Assembly (NCBI RefSeq): GCF_030973515.1
Contig: NZ_JARGZA010000003.1
Location: 62,001 to 126,000, forward strand
Reading direction: 5' to 3'
Length of the DNA: 64,000 bases
Source of the DNA: Jannaschia maritima
GTDB lineage: Bacteria; Pseudomonadota; Alphaproteobacteria; Rhodobacterales; Rhodobacteraceae
Shown: in pieces, positions 52,048 through 61,750 of the stretch
Layout of the letters: each line of letters opens with the position of its first letter
Numbering within the stretch: position 1 is the first letter of the stretch
Notes under the pieces: generated by a model
What the model saw: only the letters and a program-made list of their open reading frames with translations
The model's database searches: none
What the model was told of the DNA's origin: nothing
Translations under genes and position numbers: made by a program

Positions 52048-52737
52048 ATGCTCCCCGACCTCCTCTCCAACTTCACCCCCCTCGATGCCTTAGCCATTGT
52101 ATTCCTTACGTTTTCATGGTTCGGCGCGGGCTGGATCATCGAACACCCCCCCATGTCCAGGCCGTCCGTGTCGCATCTGATGATCCGCTATCGCCACGAT
52201 TGGATGGCCCAGATGCAGCGGCGGGAGGTGCGGATCTTCGACGCCTCCATCCTGGCCTCGCTGCGCCAGGGGACGACCTTCATGGCGTCGGGCGCGATGC
52301 TCGCGGTGGGGGGCGTCCTGGCCTTGGCCGGCAACGCGGAACCCCTGATCGCCATCGTCCGCGGCATCGGCGCCCTGCCCCATCCGACGCTGTTCTGGCA
52401 GGCCAAGCTCGCCGTGGTCGCGGCCTTCCTCGTCCATGCGCTGTTCAAGTTCATATGGTCGATGCGGCTGTTCGGCTATTGCGCGGTGATGATGTCCGCA
52501 GTCCCGAACGACCCGGCCCATCCCGACGGCCCCCGCCGCGCCGAGCAGGCGGCGGAGATCAATCAGCGGGCCGCGACCAACTACAACAAGGGCCTGCGCT
52601 CGATCTACTTCGCCTTCGCGGCGCTGGCCTGGATCGCTGGCGCCGCGGCGCTTCTGGGCGCCACCGCGATCGTGCTGTGGACCGTGCTGTCGCGCGAGTT
52701 CGCGTCGGGCTCCCGCGACGTCCTGTCCCGGGATTGA
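52048..52737 (+). CDS. DUF599 family membrane protein
   Basis: A 229-residue membrane protein of the DUF599 family. About four helices are visible, the first near 14-30 (LAIVFLTFSWFGAGWI), then AMLAVGGVLALAG, KLAVVAAFLVHALFKFIW and AFAALAWIAGAAALLGATAIVL. The RYRHDWMAQMQRREVRIFDASILASLRQGTTFMAS segment and the NQRAATNYNKGLRSIYF segment are typical of the family. The function is unknown. It is divergent from glcD, with the GntR-type inverted repeat between them. Confidence 0.87.
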   Translation: MLPDLLSNFTPLDALAIVFLTFSWFGAGWIIEHPPMSRPSVSHLMIRYRHDWMAQMQRREVRIFDASILASLRQGTTFMASGAMLAVGGVLALAGNAEPLIAIVRGIGALPHPTLFWQAKLAVVAAFLVHALFKFIWSMRLFGYCAVMMSAVPNDPAHPDGPRRAEQAAEINQRAATNYNKGLRSIYFAFAALAWIAGAAALLGATAIVLWTVLSREFASGSRDVLSRD

Positions 52738-52769
52738 CGCCGTCCGCCCGGGGGGCCAGCACCGCGTGC

Positions 52770-53183
52770 ATGGAATGGGTCAAGATCGTCCACCTGCTCT
52801 GCGTCTTCGGCTGGATGACGTCCGTCTTCGCCGTGCCCCGCGCCCTGATCTACTGGCGACGGGACTGGAACGCGACGGGCGTGGCCGCGTCGCCCCTGGG
52901 GGATCTGACGTTCCGCCTGTACCGCTTCTCGGCCGGGCTGGCGGTCATCGGGGTGGTCCTGGGCCTGTGGCTCGCGCACGATTGGGGCTGGCCCGCCTGG
53001 ACGCATCTGAAGACGGCCCTCGTCGCCCTCCTGGCCGGTCACTACGCATGGACGGGCCGCCTGGTGGCGCAGGCCAGGCGCGGCACGTTCGAGCGGTCCG
53101 ACCGCTGGCTCCGCGTGTTCAACGAGGCCAGCGTCGTGGTCTTCCTGGCGATCCTGTGGGCGGTCGTGGTCAAGCCGTTTTGA
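52770..53183 (+). CDS. CopD/HemJ-like membrane protein
   Basis: A 137-residue membrane protein with four helices. It starts MEWVKIVHLLCVFGWM with a conserved histidine, has FRLYRFSAGLAVIGVVLG, HLKTALVALLAGHYAWTGRLV and a C-terminal WAVVVKPF. The ending, the internal HLK and the GHYAWTGR pattern match HemJ (protoporphyrinogen oxidase) and the related CopD fold. Length is close to HemJ (about 145). Whether it is the cell's HemJ or a paralogue is not decidable here. It follows the DUF599 gene by 32 bp. Confidence 0.75.
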   Translation: MEWVKIVHLLCVFGWMTSVFAVPRALIYWRRDWNATGVAASPLGDLTFRLYRFSAGLAVIGVVLGLWLAHDWGWPAWTHLKTALVALLAGHYAWTGRLVAQARRGTFERSDRWLRVFNEASVVVFLAILWAVVVKPF

Positions 53184-53231
53184 CCGGCACGTGATTGGAC
53201 AGGGACCGCCCGGTCGTGCGAGCACCATGGA

Positions 53232-53585
53232 ATGCGTGCTGTGCTCACCTTCATCGTGCTCTCGACACCGCTGACCGCTCTCGCGGATGCCCCGGTCGTG
53301 GAAGGCGTCGACCTGCGGCGCGATGGCGAAACGTGGACGATCTCGGTCACGGTCAGTCACCCCGACACGGGCTGGGACCATTACGCCGACGGATGGGTCG
53401 TGCTGGCCCCCGACGGGTCGGAACTCGGGTACCGGACGCTGCATCATCCCCATGTGGAGGAGCAGCCGTTCACGCGGTCCCTGTCCGGCGTGACGATACC
53501 CGACGACGTGACGCAGGTGGTCGTCCACGCCGACGACAGCGTGCACGGACGGGGACCGGGCGTGACGGTGGACCTGCCGCGCTGA
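53232..53585 (+). CDS. Secreted small protein, unknown
   Basis: A 117-residue protein with a signal peptide (about 1-18, TFIVLSTPLTALA). The mature part is predicted β-rich (VEGVDLRRDGETWTISVTVSHPD, YADGWVVLAPDGSELGYRTLHHPHVEEQPF). It holds a conserved-looking HHPHVEEQPFTRSLSG segment with several histidines, and no cysteines. I do not recognise the family. The ATG lies 48 bp after the CopD/HemJ-like stop codon; the gene converges with pcs. Confidence 0.72.
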   Translation: MRAVLTFIVLSTPLTALADAPVVEGVDLRRDGETWTISVTVSHPDTGWDHYADGWVVLAPDGSELGYRTLHHPHVEEQPFTRSLSGVTIPDDVTQVVVHADDSVHGRGPGVTVDLPR

Positions 53586-53592
53586 AGGGGGC

Positions 53593-54312
53593 TCAGACCC
53601 CGCGCTCGCCCCGCATCCGCGCCATGCCCTGCTGCACCAGCCCCGCCAGCAGCAGGTACAGGCTCGCCGCGCCGAACAGCAGCGCCAGGGGACGGGGCAG
53701 GCCGAACTCGCCCCAGGCGGCGGCGATGGCCAGGGCCAGCCAGATTCCGGTGACGGCGAGGGTCACGGGCCGCCACTGCACCGTGCGGACCGGATGCACG
53801 AAGCGCAGCGGCAAGAACATCGCCACCGAAAGCACGATGCTGACGGCCAGCGTGATCCAGGGGTTCGGCTCGACCACGAAGACCACCAGCGCGACCATGT
53901 TCCAGCAGCCGGGAAACCCCTCGAAGCTGGCATCGCCGGTCTTCATCTGGGTGTCGCAGAAGTACAGCGCGCTGGCGAAGGGCACCACGATCAGGATCCC
54001 CCACCCCGCCCAGCCCGGCACCAGCCCGGACACGTAGAGCGCGTAGATCGGGATGAACACGTAGGTCAGGTAGTCGATAATCAGGTCCAGCAGCACCCCG
54101 TCGAACCGGGCGGCATGGACCTCGACGTCGTAGCGCCGCGCCAGCGGACCGTCGACCCCGTCCACGACCAGCGCGACCAGCAGCCAGACGAACATCCAGG
54201 ACCAGTTGGATTCCACCGCCGCCAGCAGGGCCAGCATGGCGAAGATGACCCCCGTCGCCGTGAACAGGTGGACCGACAGGGCACGGGTGCGGGCATAGAC
54301 CGACGGCGGCAT
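53593..54312 (-). CDS. pcs: Phosphatidylcholine synthase Pcs
   Basis: A 239-residue membrane enzyme that condenses CDP-diacylglycerol with choline to give phosphatidylcholine. The CDP-alcohol phosphotransferase motif is intact: DGVDGPLARR, then GVLLDLIIDYLTYVF, with the aspartates at the expected spacing. The DASFEGFPGCWNMVALVVF segment is the marker that separates Pcs from other family members. About eight membrane helices are predicted. The ATG at 54312 follows GAGGGGGTGG. A methylation route to the same lipid is encoded at 60.4-62.4 kb. Confidence 0.92.
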   Translation of the reverse strand: MPPSVYARTRALSVHLFTATGVIFAMLALLAAVESNWSWMFVWLLVALVVDGVDGPLARRYDVEVHAARFDGVLLDLIIDYLTYVFIPIYALYVSGLVPGWAGWGILIVVPFASALYFCDTQMKTGDASFEGFPGCWNMVALVVFVVEPNPWITLAVSIVLSVAMFLPLRFVHPVRTVQWRPVTLAVTGIWLALAIAAAWGEFGLPRPLALLFGAASLYLLLAGLVQQGMARMRGERGV

Positions 54313-54394
54313 GCCACCCCCTCTGCCCGTTGGGTCGGCGGCTGTCGAGGGGGCAGGACGGCGCAAGGGACGGGCCCCGCGCCGCCCGGGCGCG

Positions 54395-54976
54395 TCAGTC
54401 GGCGGAGGCCCGGACCTCCGGCACGGGATACCCCATGCTGTCGCTCGCGTCGTAGCTCGCGTGGCAGTCGTGGCAGAAGTTCTGATTGACCTTCATCGCG
54501 CCCCCCGTCGGCTGCACGCCGGAATAGAACCAGTTGTCCGTATCCGGCGCGTCGTCGACCTTCGTCATGATCAGCAGGGGCGCGCGGCGGGCGGCCCCGT
54601 CCTTCACGCCGATCATCTCCTTGGCCAGGACCGATCCCACGGGCATCTCGAACGCGCCCTCCTCGAAGCGCAGGTACTGCTCCGCGGCGATCCCGTTCAC
54701 GAAGGTGTTCAGGAACCGCTCCCCGTGGACGCCCGCCACGGCGGGGCGGGTGCTGGCCTGGGTCCAGTCGCGGTAGGCCATCGCGACGGCCTCGCCCTTC
54801 GACTGGTACCCTTCGAGCATGAAGTCGGACATGCAGTCGTAGAGCGCGTCGACCTGAGCGTCGGTCATGTCGTAGCGGTCGTCGGGCAGCGTGCAGGTGG
54901 CCTGCGACGCGGCGGGGCCGGCGAGGCACAGCCCGACCGCGACCGCCGCGGCGAAGGGGGTGGCGTTGTGGGTCAT
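54395..54976 (-). CDS. Exported c-type/P460-like cytochrome
   Basis: A 193-residue protein with a signal peptide (about 1-25). A single heme motif CHDCH (Cys168, Cys171 and His172) is near the C-terminus in NQNFCHDCHASYD. Two further cysteines, in TCTLPDD and LYDCMSD, could form a disulfide. The region with FEMPVGSVLAKEMIG and the WFYSGVQPTGG segment resembles cytochrome P460-type domains, but no detailed assignment is safe. GGGAGGA precedes the ATG. It is a single gene after the 3' end of the Pcs start region, divergent from argD. Confidence 0.72.
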   Translation of the reverse strand: MTHNATPFAAAVAVGLCLAGPAASQATCTLPDDRYDMTDAQVDALYDCMSDFMLEGYQSKGEAVAMAYRDWTQASTRPAVAGVHGERFLNTFVNGIAAEQYLRFEEGAFEMPVGSVLAKEMIGVKDGAARRAPLLIMTKVDDAPDTDNWFYSGVQPTGGAMKVNQNFCHDCHASYDASDSMGYPVPEVRASAD

Positions 54977-55129
54977 GGATCCTCCCTGGTCGATCCGTTC
55001 GGTTCCCGACCTCTAAGCACCCCGACCGATCACGCGCACGCCACGACTGCGTGAGTGGTTTCGTTGACTTGCGCACGATTCTGCGCCACCCGGCGGGTCT
55101 GCTTCCACCCCAAGGACGGAGTGACGGAG

Positions 55130-56320
55130 ATGATCCCCGCGATCCTGCCCACCTACAACCGCGCGCCCCTGGCCTTCGTGTCCGGCGAAGGGGCCTGGCT
55201 GGTGGAACGCGACGGGCGACGCTTCCTCGACATGGGCGCCGGCATCGCCGTGAACGTGCTGGGCCACGCCCATCCTGCGCTGACCGCCGCGCTGACGGCC
55301 CAGGCGGGGCAGCTGTGGCACACGTCCAACCTGTACGAGATTCCGCAGCAGCAGGCGCTGGCCGAGCGGCTCGTCGCCGCGACCTTCGCGGACACCTGCT
55401 TCTTCACGAACAGCGGCACGGAGGCGTGCGAGCTGGCCGTCAAGATGGCCCGCAAGTATTGGACCGCGAAGGGCCAGCCGGACCGCCACGTGGTCCTGGC
55501 CTTCACGGGGTCGTTCCACGGGCGGTCGTCGGCGGGCATCGCCGCGGCCGGATCGAAGAAGATGGTCGACGGCTTCGGCCCGCTCCTGCCCGGCTTCCGG
55601 CACCTGCCCTTCGGCGACCACGACGCGTTGCGCGCCGCGATGGCCGAACCGGACGTGGCCGCCGTGATCCTGGAGCCGATACAGGGCGAAGGCGGGATCG
55701 TGCTCGTGCCGGACCAGTGCCTGAAGGGGCTGCGCGACCTGTGCGACGAGACGGGCGCCCTGATGATCCTGGACGAGGTGCAGTGCGGCATGGGCCGGAC
55801 GGGTCGGCTGTTCGCGCACGAATGGGCCGGCGTCGCCCCCGACATCATGATGGTCGCCAAGGGCATCGGCGGCGGCTTCCCGCTGGGCGCGTTGCTGGCG
55901 ACCGAGGACGCGGCGGGGGCGATGACCGCCGGCACGCATGGGTCCACCTATGGCGGCAACCCCCTGGCCTGCGCCGTCGGCAACGCGGTGATGGAGATCG
56001 TGGCCGACGATGCCTTCCTGGCCGACGTCCGGCGCAAGGCCGGCCTCCTGCGGCAGGGTCTGGAAGGGCTGGTGGCGTCCCACCCCGACGTGTTCGAACG
56101 CGTCCGGGGCAGCGGCCTGATGCTGGGCCTGCGCTGCCGGGTCCCGGTGCCGGACGTGGTCGCCGCCGCCCACGGTCAGGAGATGTGCATCGTCCCCGCC
56201 GCCGACGACACGGTCCGCCTGCTGCCGCCCCTCAACCTGACGGATGACGACATCCGCGAGGCGCTGGCCCGCCTGGACCGCGCGGCCGCCGCCCTGGCGG
56301 AACAGGCGGGCGCGGCATGA
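55130..56320 (+). CDS. argD: Acetylornithine aminotransferase ArgD
   Basis: A 396-residue PLP aminotransferase of class III that works in arginine (and often lysine) synthesis. It has the glycine/threonine-rich [19 protein letters not shown] region, the [16 protein letters not shown] motif with the cofactor aspartate, and the PLP lysine in [15 protein letters not shown]. The ATG at 55130, with GGAG 8 bases upstream, gives the usual start [13 protein letters not shown]; a GTG nine bases upstream is also possible. It overlaps argF by four bases. Confidence 0.94.
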   Translation: MIPAILPTYNRAPLAFVSGEGAWLVERDGRRFLDMGAGIAVNVLGHAHPALTAALTAQAGQLWHTSNLYEIPQQQALAERLVAATFADTCFFTNSGTEACELAVKMARKYWTAKGQPDRHVVLAFTGSFHGRSSAGIAAAGSKKMVDGFGPLLPGFRHLPFGDHDALRAAMAEPDVAAVILEPIQGEGGIVLVPDQCLKGLRDLCDETGALMILDEVQCGMGRTGRLFAHEWAGVAPDIMMVAKGIGGGFPLGALLATEDAAGAMTAGTHGSTYGGNPLACAVGNAVMEIVADDAFLADVRRKAGLLRQGLEGLVASHPDVFERVRGSGLMLGLRCRVPVPDVVAAAHGQEMCIVPAADDTVRLLPPLNLTDDDIREALARLDRAAAALAEQAGAA

Positions 56321-57243
56321 GCGACTTCCTTGACATCGCCAGCACCGATGCGGACGCGCTGCGGGACATGCTGGCACGGGCCAGCGCCATGAAGGCCGCG
56401 CGCGGCGATCGCCCGAAGGGCACGCCCGACGACGAGCAGCCGCTCGCCGGCCGCGTCGTGGCCCTGATCTTCGAGAAGCCCTCGACCCGGACCCGCATCA
56501 GCTTCGACGTGGGCGTCCGCCAGATGGGCGGCACGACGATGGTCCTGTCGGGCGCCGACATGCAGCTGGGCCACGGCGAGACGATCGCCGACACCGCCCG
56601 CGTGCTGTCGCGCTACGTCGATCTGATCATGATCCGCACCTTCGGCGCCGACATCGTGCAGGAGATGGCGCAGGCGGCCTCCGTGCCCGTGATCAACGGC
56701 CTGACGGACAGCTCGCATCCCTGCCAGATCATGGCCGACGTCATGACCTACGAGGAACATCGCGGCCCCATCGCGGGCAAGCGCGTGGCCTGGATGGGCG
56801 ACGGCAACAACGTCGCGCAGTCGTTCCTGCAGGCGGCCGAACGGTTCGGGTTCGACTTCACCTTCAGCGGACCGGAACAACTGGATCCCGACCCGTCCCT
56901 GATGGGAGCGCTTCGGGCATCGGGCCGCGACATGCGGGTGGAGCGCGATCCGGCCAGGGCCGTGGCGGACGCGGACCTGGTCGTGACGGACACCTGGGTC
57001 AGCATGGGCGACGCGGAAAGCTCGCGCCAGCGACGCCACAACCTCCTGCGCCCGTACCAGGTGAACGCCGCGCTGATGGCCAATGCCCCCGAGGACGCCA
57101 TCGTCATGCACTGCCTGCCCGCCCACCGGGGCGAGGAGATATCCGACGACGTCATGGACGGCCCCCGGTCCGTGATCTTCGACGAGGCGGAGAACCGGCT
57201 CCACGCGCAGAAGGCCATCATGCGGTGGTGCCTGGGTGTGTGA
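56317..57243 (+). CDS. argF: Ornithine carbamoyltransferase ArgF
   Basis: A 308-residue enzyme that makes citrulline. The carbamoyl phosphate motif is [11 protein letters not shown], the ornithine site HPCQIMAD, and the catalytic region [12 protein letters not shown]. It starts with an ATGA overlap on argD, forming an argDF operon. It ends 8 bases inside the start of an EamA transporter gene. Confidence 0.96.
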   Translation: MSDFLDIASTDADALRDMLARASAMKAARGDRPKGTPDDEQPLAGRVVALIFEKPSTRTRISFDVGVRQMGGTTMVLSGADMQLGHGETIADTARVLSRYVDLIMIRTFGADIVQEMAQAASVPVINGLTDSSHPCQIMADVMTYEEHRGPIAGKRVAWMGDGNNVAQSFLQAAERFGFDFTFSGPEQLDPDPSLMGALRASGRDMRVERDPARAVADADLVVTDTWVSMGDAESSRQRRHNLLRPYQVNAALMANAPEDAIVMHCLPAHRGEEISDDVMDGPRSVIFDEAENRLHAQKAIMRWCLGV

Positions 57244-58135
57244 CGCGGCCCTGCCCGCCGGGTCGAACCGGCGGGCGGCCCTGTTCATGGCCGTGTCCAC
57301 CGCGTTCGTCGCGGCCACCATGCCCCTCGCCAAGGCGCTGGGCACGGACGTGCTGGGCCCGCCGCTGCCGGTGTTCATGGTCACCCTCGGGCGGTTCCTG
57401 TTCGCCTGGATCACGATCGCGACGGTCCTGGCCGCCATCCGCCCCCGCCTGGTGCGGCCCGACCTGCCGACCCACGTCATGCGCACCGCCTGCGGGTTCA
57501 CGGGCGTCACGTTCATGTTCGCCGCCGCCGCCGCCATCCCGCTGGCGGACGCCACCGCGATCAGCTTCGTCAATCCCGTTCTGGCGATGATCCTCGCCAT
57601 TCCCCTGCTGGGCGAGCGGGTCGGCCCATGGCGCTGGCTGGCAGCGGCGGTCGCGCTGACCGGCGCATTGGTGCTGACCCGTCCCGGCGGCGGGGTGCTG
57701 GCGACCGGCGCGCTGTTCGCGCTGGGGGCCGCCGTCGCCTATGCGTTCGAGGTCATCTTCATCAAGCGCCTTTCGGGGGCGGAGCCGCCCGTGCAGCTGC
57801 TGTTCGTCAACAACTCGATCGGCCTGTGCCTCGCGCTCGTCGCGGCGGGTCTGGTCTGGCAATCGCCCACGCCCGGGCAATGGACCGCGCTGGCGGCCCT
57901 GGGCGTCCTGATGGCCTGCGCGCAGTTCTGCTTCGTGAACGCCATGGCCCGGGCGGAGGCCAGCTTCGTGACGCCCTTCGTGTACCTGACGCTGGTCTTC
58001 GCGGGCCTCTACGACGCGGCCCTGTTCGGGGTGGTCCCCGACGCCGTCAGCCTGGGCGGTGCCGGCCTCGTGCTGGCCGGCGCGCTGCTGCTGGCCTGGC
58101 GGGAAGGTCGGGCCAAGGCGGTGCTGCGGAGCTGA
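57236..58135 (+). CDS. EamA/DMT-family transporter
   Basis: A 299-residue membrane protein with ten predicted helices in two EamA repeats. The first repeat contains [13 protein letters not shown] and [21 protein letters not shown]; the second contains [14 protein letters not shown] and [18 protein letters not shown]. The GTG at 57236 overlaps argF by eight bases; an ATG at 57287 is an alternative. Substrate unknown; amino acid or metabolite export is typical of the family. Confidence 0.88.
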   Translation: MCDAALPAGSNRRAALFMAVSTAFVAATMPLAKALGTDVLGPPLPVFMVTLGRFLFAWITIATVLAAIRPRLVRPDLPTHVMRTACGFTGVTFMFAAAAAIPLADATAISFVNPVLAMILAIPLLGERVGPWRWLAAAVALTGALVLTRPGGGVLATGALFALGAAVAYAFEVIFIKRLSGAEPPVQLLFVNNSIGLCLALVAAGLVWQSPTPGQWTALAALGVLMACAQFCFVNAMARAEASFVTPFVYLTLVFAGLYDAALFGVVPDAVSLGGAGLVLAGALLLAWREGRAKAVLRS

Positions 58136-58150
58136 TCCGGCGCGGGGGCG

Positions 58151-58978
58151 TCAGGACTTCAGCCGGTACCCCGTCCGGAACATCCACCAGGCGAGCGCGC
58201 CGATCGCCAGCGTCGATCCCAGCACCACCGCGAAGCCCAGCCAGGGCGAGCTGTCGCTGACGCCCAGCACGGCATGGCGCAGCCCGTCGATCAGGTAGAA
58301 GACCGGGTTGACGTGACTGAGGAACCGCATCGCGGGCGGCAGCGTGTCGAGCGAATAGAACGTGCCCGACAGGAACGACAGCGGCACCACGATGAAGTTG
58401 GTGATGGCCGCGATCTGGTCGAACTTGTTGGCGAACACCCCCGCCACGATGCCCAGCGCGCCGAGGAACGCGCCGCCCATCACGACCCAGACGAAGGCCA
58501 TCAGCGGGTTCTGCACGCCTAGGCCGATGAAGGGGAACATCACCAGCATGATGGCCGCCGCCACCACGATCCCCCGCACGATGCCCCCCGCCAGATAGCC
58601 CACGACCAACTCGCCCCCGGACAGCGGCGGCATCAGCGTGTCGACGATGTTGCCCTGCACCTTCGAGATGACGATGGACGACGATACGTTGGCGAAGCTG
58701 TTCTGGATCACGGTCATCATCAGGATGCCCGGCGCCAGGAAGTGCATGAAGCTGACCCCCATCACGTCGCCCCGCCGCGTTCCCACGGCCAGCGTGAAGA
58801 TCAAGAGGAACAGGGCCGCCGTCACCAGGGGCGCCAGCAGCGTCTGGGTCCACACCGCCAGGAAGCGCTTGATCTCGCGCTCGGCCAGGGTCCACATCCC
58901 CAGCCAGTTGACCGCGCCGAAGCGTCGGACGCCCGGATCGGGACGATGGGGCTGTTGCGTCGCGGCGTCGGTCGGCAT
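58151..58978 (-). CDS. ABC-2 type permease
   Basis: A 275-residue membrane protein of the ABC-2 (Nod J/Kps M-like) family with six helices. Typical segments are NWLGMWTLAEREIKRFLAVW at the start, LIFTLAVGTRRGDVMGVSFMHFLAPGILMM, and SFLSGTFYSLDTLPPAMRFLSHVNPVFYLIDGLRH. The partner ATPase is not adjacent. The start ATG is at 58978. It could export polysaccharide or drugs; no direct evidence decides. Confidence 0.88.
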   Translation of the reverse strand: MPTDAATQQPHRPDPGVRRFGAVNWLGMWTLAEREIKRFLAVWTQTLLAPLVTAALFLLIFTLAVGTRRGDVMGVSFMHFLAPGILMMTVIQNSFANVSSSIVISKVQGNIVDTLMPPLSGGELVVGYLAGGIVRGIVVAAAIMLVMFPFIGLGVQNPLMAFVWVVMGGAFLGALGIVAGVFANKFDQIAAITNFIVVPLSFLSGTFYSLDTLPPAMRFLSHVNPVFYLIDGLRHAVLGVSDSSPWLGFAVVLGSTLAIGALAWWMFRTGYRLKS

Positions 58979-59107
58979 GGGGTCGGGGTCCTTCCTGCGG
59001 GTGGGGCGGTTGTATCGTCCGCCCGCACGCATACAATAGGGCGCCTGACGGATGAGGGGCGCGGCTCGCGCGCCCGCCCGGATCGGATTGCCTGCACGGA
59101 GGTGGGG

Positions 59108-59761
59108 ATGGCCTGGACCGACGACCGCGTCGAGACGCTCAAGCGCATGTGGGGCGAAGGGGCCAGCGCGTCCCAGATCGCCAAGGAGTTGGGCGACGTC
59201 ACCCGCAACGCCGTGATCGGCAAGGTCCACCGCCTGGGCCTGTCCAACCGCCCCACCCCGGAGGACGCCGCCGCCGCGCCGAAGGCCGCCGCCCCGGAGC
59301 CCGAGGCCGCGCCGGAGGTCCAGCAGGCGCCGATCGTCGACAAGGCGCCGCCGGTCATCGAGCCCATCCCGGAGGTGGCCACCCCGGCGGAGGCTGTCGC
59401 CCCCGCGCCGGACGAGGACGACGACGACGACGAGCCGCGGACCATGGCCGCCGTGCCCCACGGCGCGACCGTCACGCCCATCCGCAAGCCCCTGATGGCG
59501 GGCCAGCCCCTGCCGCCCCAGCCCAGCGCGAACGAGATCAGCCCCGAAGCGCTGGCCAAGGTCAACGCCGTCGAGAAGACCGCGAAAAAGCTTAGGTTGA
59601 TGGAGTTGACCGAACGGACCTGCAAGTGGCCCATCGGCGATCCCGCGACGCCGAAGTTCTGGTTCTGCGGCCTGCCCGTCCAACAGGGCAAGCCCTATTG
59701 CGAGGCGCATGTCAGCGTGGCCTTCCAACCCATGTCGTCGCGGCGCGACCGCCGGCGCTAG
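59108..59761 (+). CDS. gcrA: Cell cycle regulator GcrA
   Basis: A 217-residue alphaproteobacterial transcription factor. The N-terminal helix-turn-helix begins WTDDRVETLKRMWGEG and has SQIAKELGDVTRNAVIGKVHRLGL. The middle is a low-complexity Ala/Pro/Glu linker with an Asp run (DEDDDDDEP). The C-terminal σ70-binding domain has ERTCKWPIGDP and FWFCGLPVQQGKPYCEAH. GcrA recruits RNA polymerase at CcrM-methylated GANTC promoters. GGTGGGG precedes the ATG. Confidence 0.95.
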   Translation: MAWTDDRVETLKRMWGEGASASQIAKELGDVTRNAVIGKVHRLGLSNRPTPEDAAAAPKAAAPEPEAAPEVQQAPIVDKAPPVIEPIPEVATPAEAVAPAPDEDDDDDEPRTMAAVPHGATVTPIRKPLMAGQPLPPQPSANEISPEALAKVNAVEKTAKKLRLMELTERTCKWPIGDPATPKFWFCGLPVQQGKPYCEAHVSVAFQPMSSRRDRRR

Positions 59762-59822
59762 GCGCATTAACGAAGGATAGACGATCGGCGTGGCATTGGC
59801 GGGTCCTGACAGGGAGACCGCC

Positions 59823-60347
59823 ATGATCCACGATTCCCCCATGACCGCGCGCATGCGGCACATCGCGAACGTCGCGAAGCTGAAGTCGCTGAGCCTGCTG
59901 GACACCGAGGCGGAGGATTGCTTCGACGAGGTGGTGGCGGTCGCGTGCAGCTTGTTCGACGTGCCCACCGCGCTCGTCTCGCTGCTCGACATGGATCGAC
60001 AATGGTTCAAGGCCCGGCAGGGTCTGGACGCGGCGGAAACGCCGCTCGACATCTCGTTCTGCCAGTTCGCGGTCAGGACCAGGGACGTGATGGTCGTGCT
60101 GGATGCCACGAAGGACGAGCGGTTCGTCGACAATCCGCTGGTGACGGGGGATCCCCATATCCGGTTCTATGCGGGCGCCCCCCTGACGGTGGGGGGCGGG
60201 TTCCGCATCGGCACGCTGTGCCTGATCGACCGGACCGCGCGCAGCGCGTTCCCGCTGGCGGACCGCAACCTCCTGCGCGGGTTGGGTATCATCGTCAGCG
60301 AACTGATCGAGGGCCGCGCCGCCCGGATGCAGCTGGACGCGGACTGA
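59823..60347 (+). CDS. Stand-alone GAF-domain protein
   Basis: A 174-residue cytoplasmic protein made of one GAF domain. The segment LLDTEAEDCFDEVVAVACSLFDVPTALVSLLDMDRQWFKARQG is a typical GAF start, and the RFYAGAPLTVGGGFRIGTLCLIDR motif is the conserved end. No GGDEF, EAL, kinase or PAS domain follows. The ligand is unknown. The ATG at 59823 has AGGGAG 7 bases upstream and is preferred to the GTG 33 bases before it. It is co-oriented with gcrA, 61 bp downstream. Confidence 0.85.
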   Translation: MIHDSPMTARMRHIANVAKLKSLSLLDTEAEDCFDEVVAVACSLFDVPTALVSLLDMDRQWFKARQGLDAAETPLDISFCQFAVRTRDVMVVLDATKDERFVDNPLVTGDPHIRFYAGAPLTVGGGFRIGTLCLIDRTARSAFPLADRNLLRGLGIIVSELIEGRAARMQLDAD

Positions 60348-60362
60348 ACGCCGCCCCTTCCC

Positions 60363-60998
60363 CTAGCCGGACCCGACGGCGTCGCCGCGGGGGGTCAGGC
60401 GAAGGAAGGTGAACAGGCCCAGGGGCGGCAGGGACCGGCGCTCCACCTCCCCGACATGGGGCGACCCGACCACGGTGCCGATGTCGAAATCCGCATGCCA
60501 CCCCAGGCGATCCGCGAAGGGGGCCAGCAACCGCTCCACCCCGCCGATCACGCCGCCCGTGCCGGCGAAGTGGTTGACGACGACGATCTCGCCGTCGGGA
60601 CGGCAGACGCGGGCCATCTCGGCCATGACGCGCTCCGGCTCCGGCACGACGGAGATCAGGTACATCGCCACGACCGTGTCGAAGCCGCCATCCGGGAAGT
60701 CGAGCGTGCGCGCGTCCATCCGATGCAGCCCGTCCACCGTCGCATCGAGGGTGGGGCCGACCTTCGCCCTCGCCAGGCGAAGCATGTCGTCGCTGAAGTC
60801 GATCCCGGTCACGTGGATGCCGGATGTATAATGGCGCAGGGCCAGCCCGGTCCCGACGCCCACCTCCAGCACGCGACCGCCCCTCTCGTTCGCGCGCGCC
60901 GTGGCGGCCAGACGACCGGGACGGGTCAGCGCGCCGAAGGTCCGGTCGTAGATGGGTGCCCACTGGCGATAGGTGCGCGAGATGGCGTCGGGATCCAT
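60363..60998 (-). CDS. pmtA: Phosphatidylethanolamine N-methyltransferase PmtA
   Basis: A 211-residue class I methyltransferase close to the Rhodobacter PmtA type. The SAM motif is VLEVGVGTGLAL near 44-55, followed by VTGIDFSDDML and MAEMARVCRPDGEIVVVNHF. It converts phosphatidylethanolamine stepwise to phosphatidylcholine. The gene starts 7 bp after the pssA stop codon, so it completes a psd-pssA-pmtA operon. Confidence 0.9.
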   Translation of the reverse strand: MDPDAISRTYRQWAPIYDRTFGALTRPGRLAATARANERGGRVLEVGVGTGLALRHYTSGIHVTGIDFSDDMLRLARAKVGPTLDATVDGLHRMDARTLDFPDGGFDTVVAMYLISVVPEPERVMAEMARVCRPDGEIVVVNHFAGTGGVIGGVERLLAPFADRLGWHADFDIGTVVGSPHVGEVERRSLPPLGLFTFLRLTPRGDAVGSG

Positions 60999-61005
60999 GC
61001 GGCGC

Positions 61006-61743
61006 TCAGACCCCCCGACGCCGGCGCAGCACGTCGCGCGCGGCGCCCCAGGCCAGCAGACCCAGATAGACCACCGTCGCGCCGACGCAGAACAGCCACA
61101 GCCGGGTCAGCATCAGCCCGACCACCAGGGCCGCCGCCACGAGGACATAGACGGCGTTCGACCGGCTGATGCGCATGGACTTCAACGACATCGTCCGGAA
61201 CGGGGCGATCATCAGGACGCCCACGAACACCGTCCACGCCGCGACCGCGATCGGCGCGTCGTGCAGGTCCAGGATGCCGGACAGGAACAGGAAGACCGGG
61301 AACAGGGCCAGCATCGCGCCCGCCGGCGCGGGGACGCCGACGAAGTGGGACTTCGTGTCCGCCGACGGGTCCTTGTCCATGACGTTGAACCGCGCCAGCC
61401 GCAGGCAGCAGCAGATGGCCAGCGCCAGCGCCGCCAGCCAGCCCAGGCCCGCCAGCCCGTCCAGGCCGAACCGATAGATCAGCAGCGCGGGTGCCACGCC
61501 GAAGCACACGAAGTCGGACAGCGAGTCCAGCTCGGCCCCGAAGGGGGACGCCGCGTTGAGCTTGCGCGCGACGAAGCCGTCCATCCCGTCGATCAGCGCC
61601 GCCAGCACCAGCAGGCCCGCCGCCAGGGTCAAGGACGCATCCAGGGAGAACCGGATGGAGGTCAGACCGGCCGAAAGGCCCAGGATCGTGACCATGTTGG
61701 GGATCAGCGAGATCAGCGGCAGGCGCGCGTCGCGGTCCGTCAT
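61006..61743 (-). CDS. pssA: CDP-diacylglycerol-serine O-phosphatidyltransferase PssA
   Basis: A 245-residue membrane enzyme that makes phosphatidylserine. The CDP-alcohol phosphotransferase motif is LIDGMDGFVARKL, then GAELDSLSDFVCFGVAP, with all catalytic aspartates. RLARFNVMDKD and SHFVGVPAPAGAM are typical PssA segments. It starts 7 bp after the psd stop codon. PssA and Psd act in sequence to make phosphatidylethanolamine. Confidence 0.94.
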   Translation of the reverse strand: MTDRDARLPLISLIPNMVTILGLSAGLTSIRFSLDASLTLAAGLLVLAALIDGMDGFVARKLNAASPFGAELDSLSDFVCFGVAPALLIYRFGLDGLAGLGWLAALALAICCCLRLARFNVMDKDPSADTKSHFVGVPAPAGAMLALFPVFLFLSGILDLHDAPIAVAAWTVFVGVLMIAPFRTMSLKSMRISRSNAVYVLVAAALVVGLMLTRLWLFCVGATVVYLGLLAWGAARDVLRRRRGV

Positions 61744-61750
61744 GGTCCGT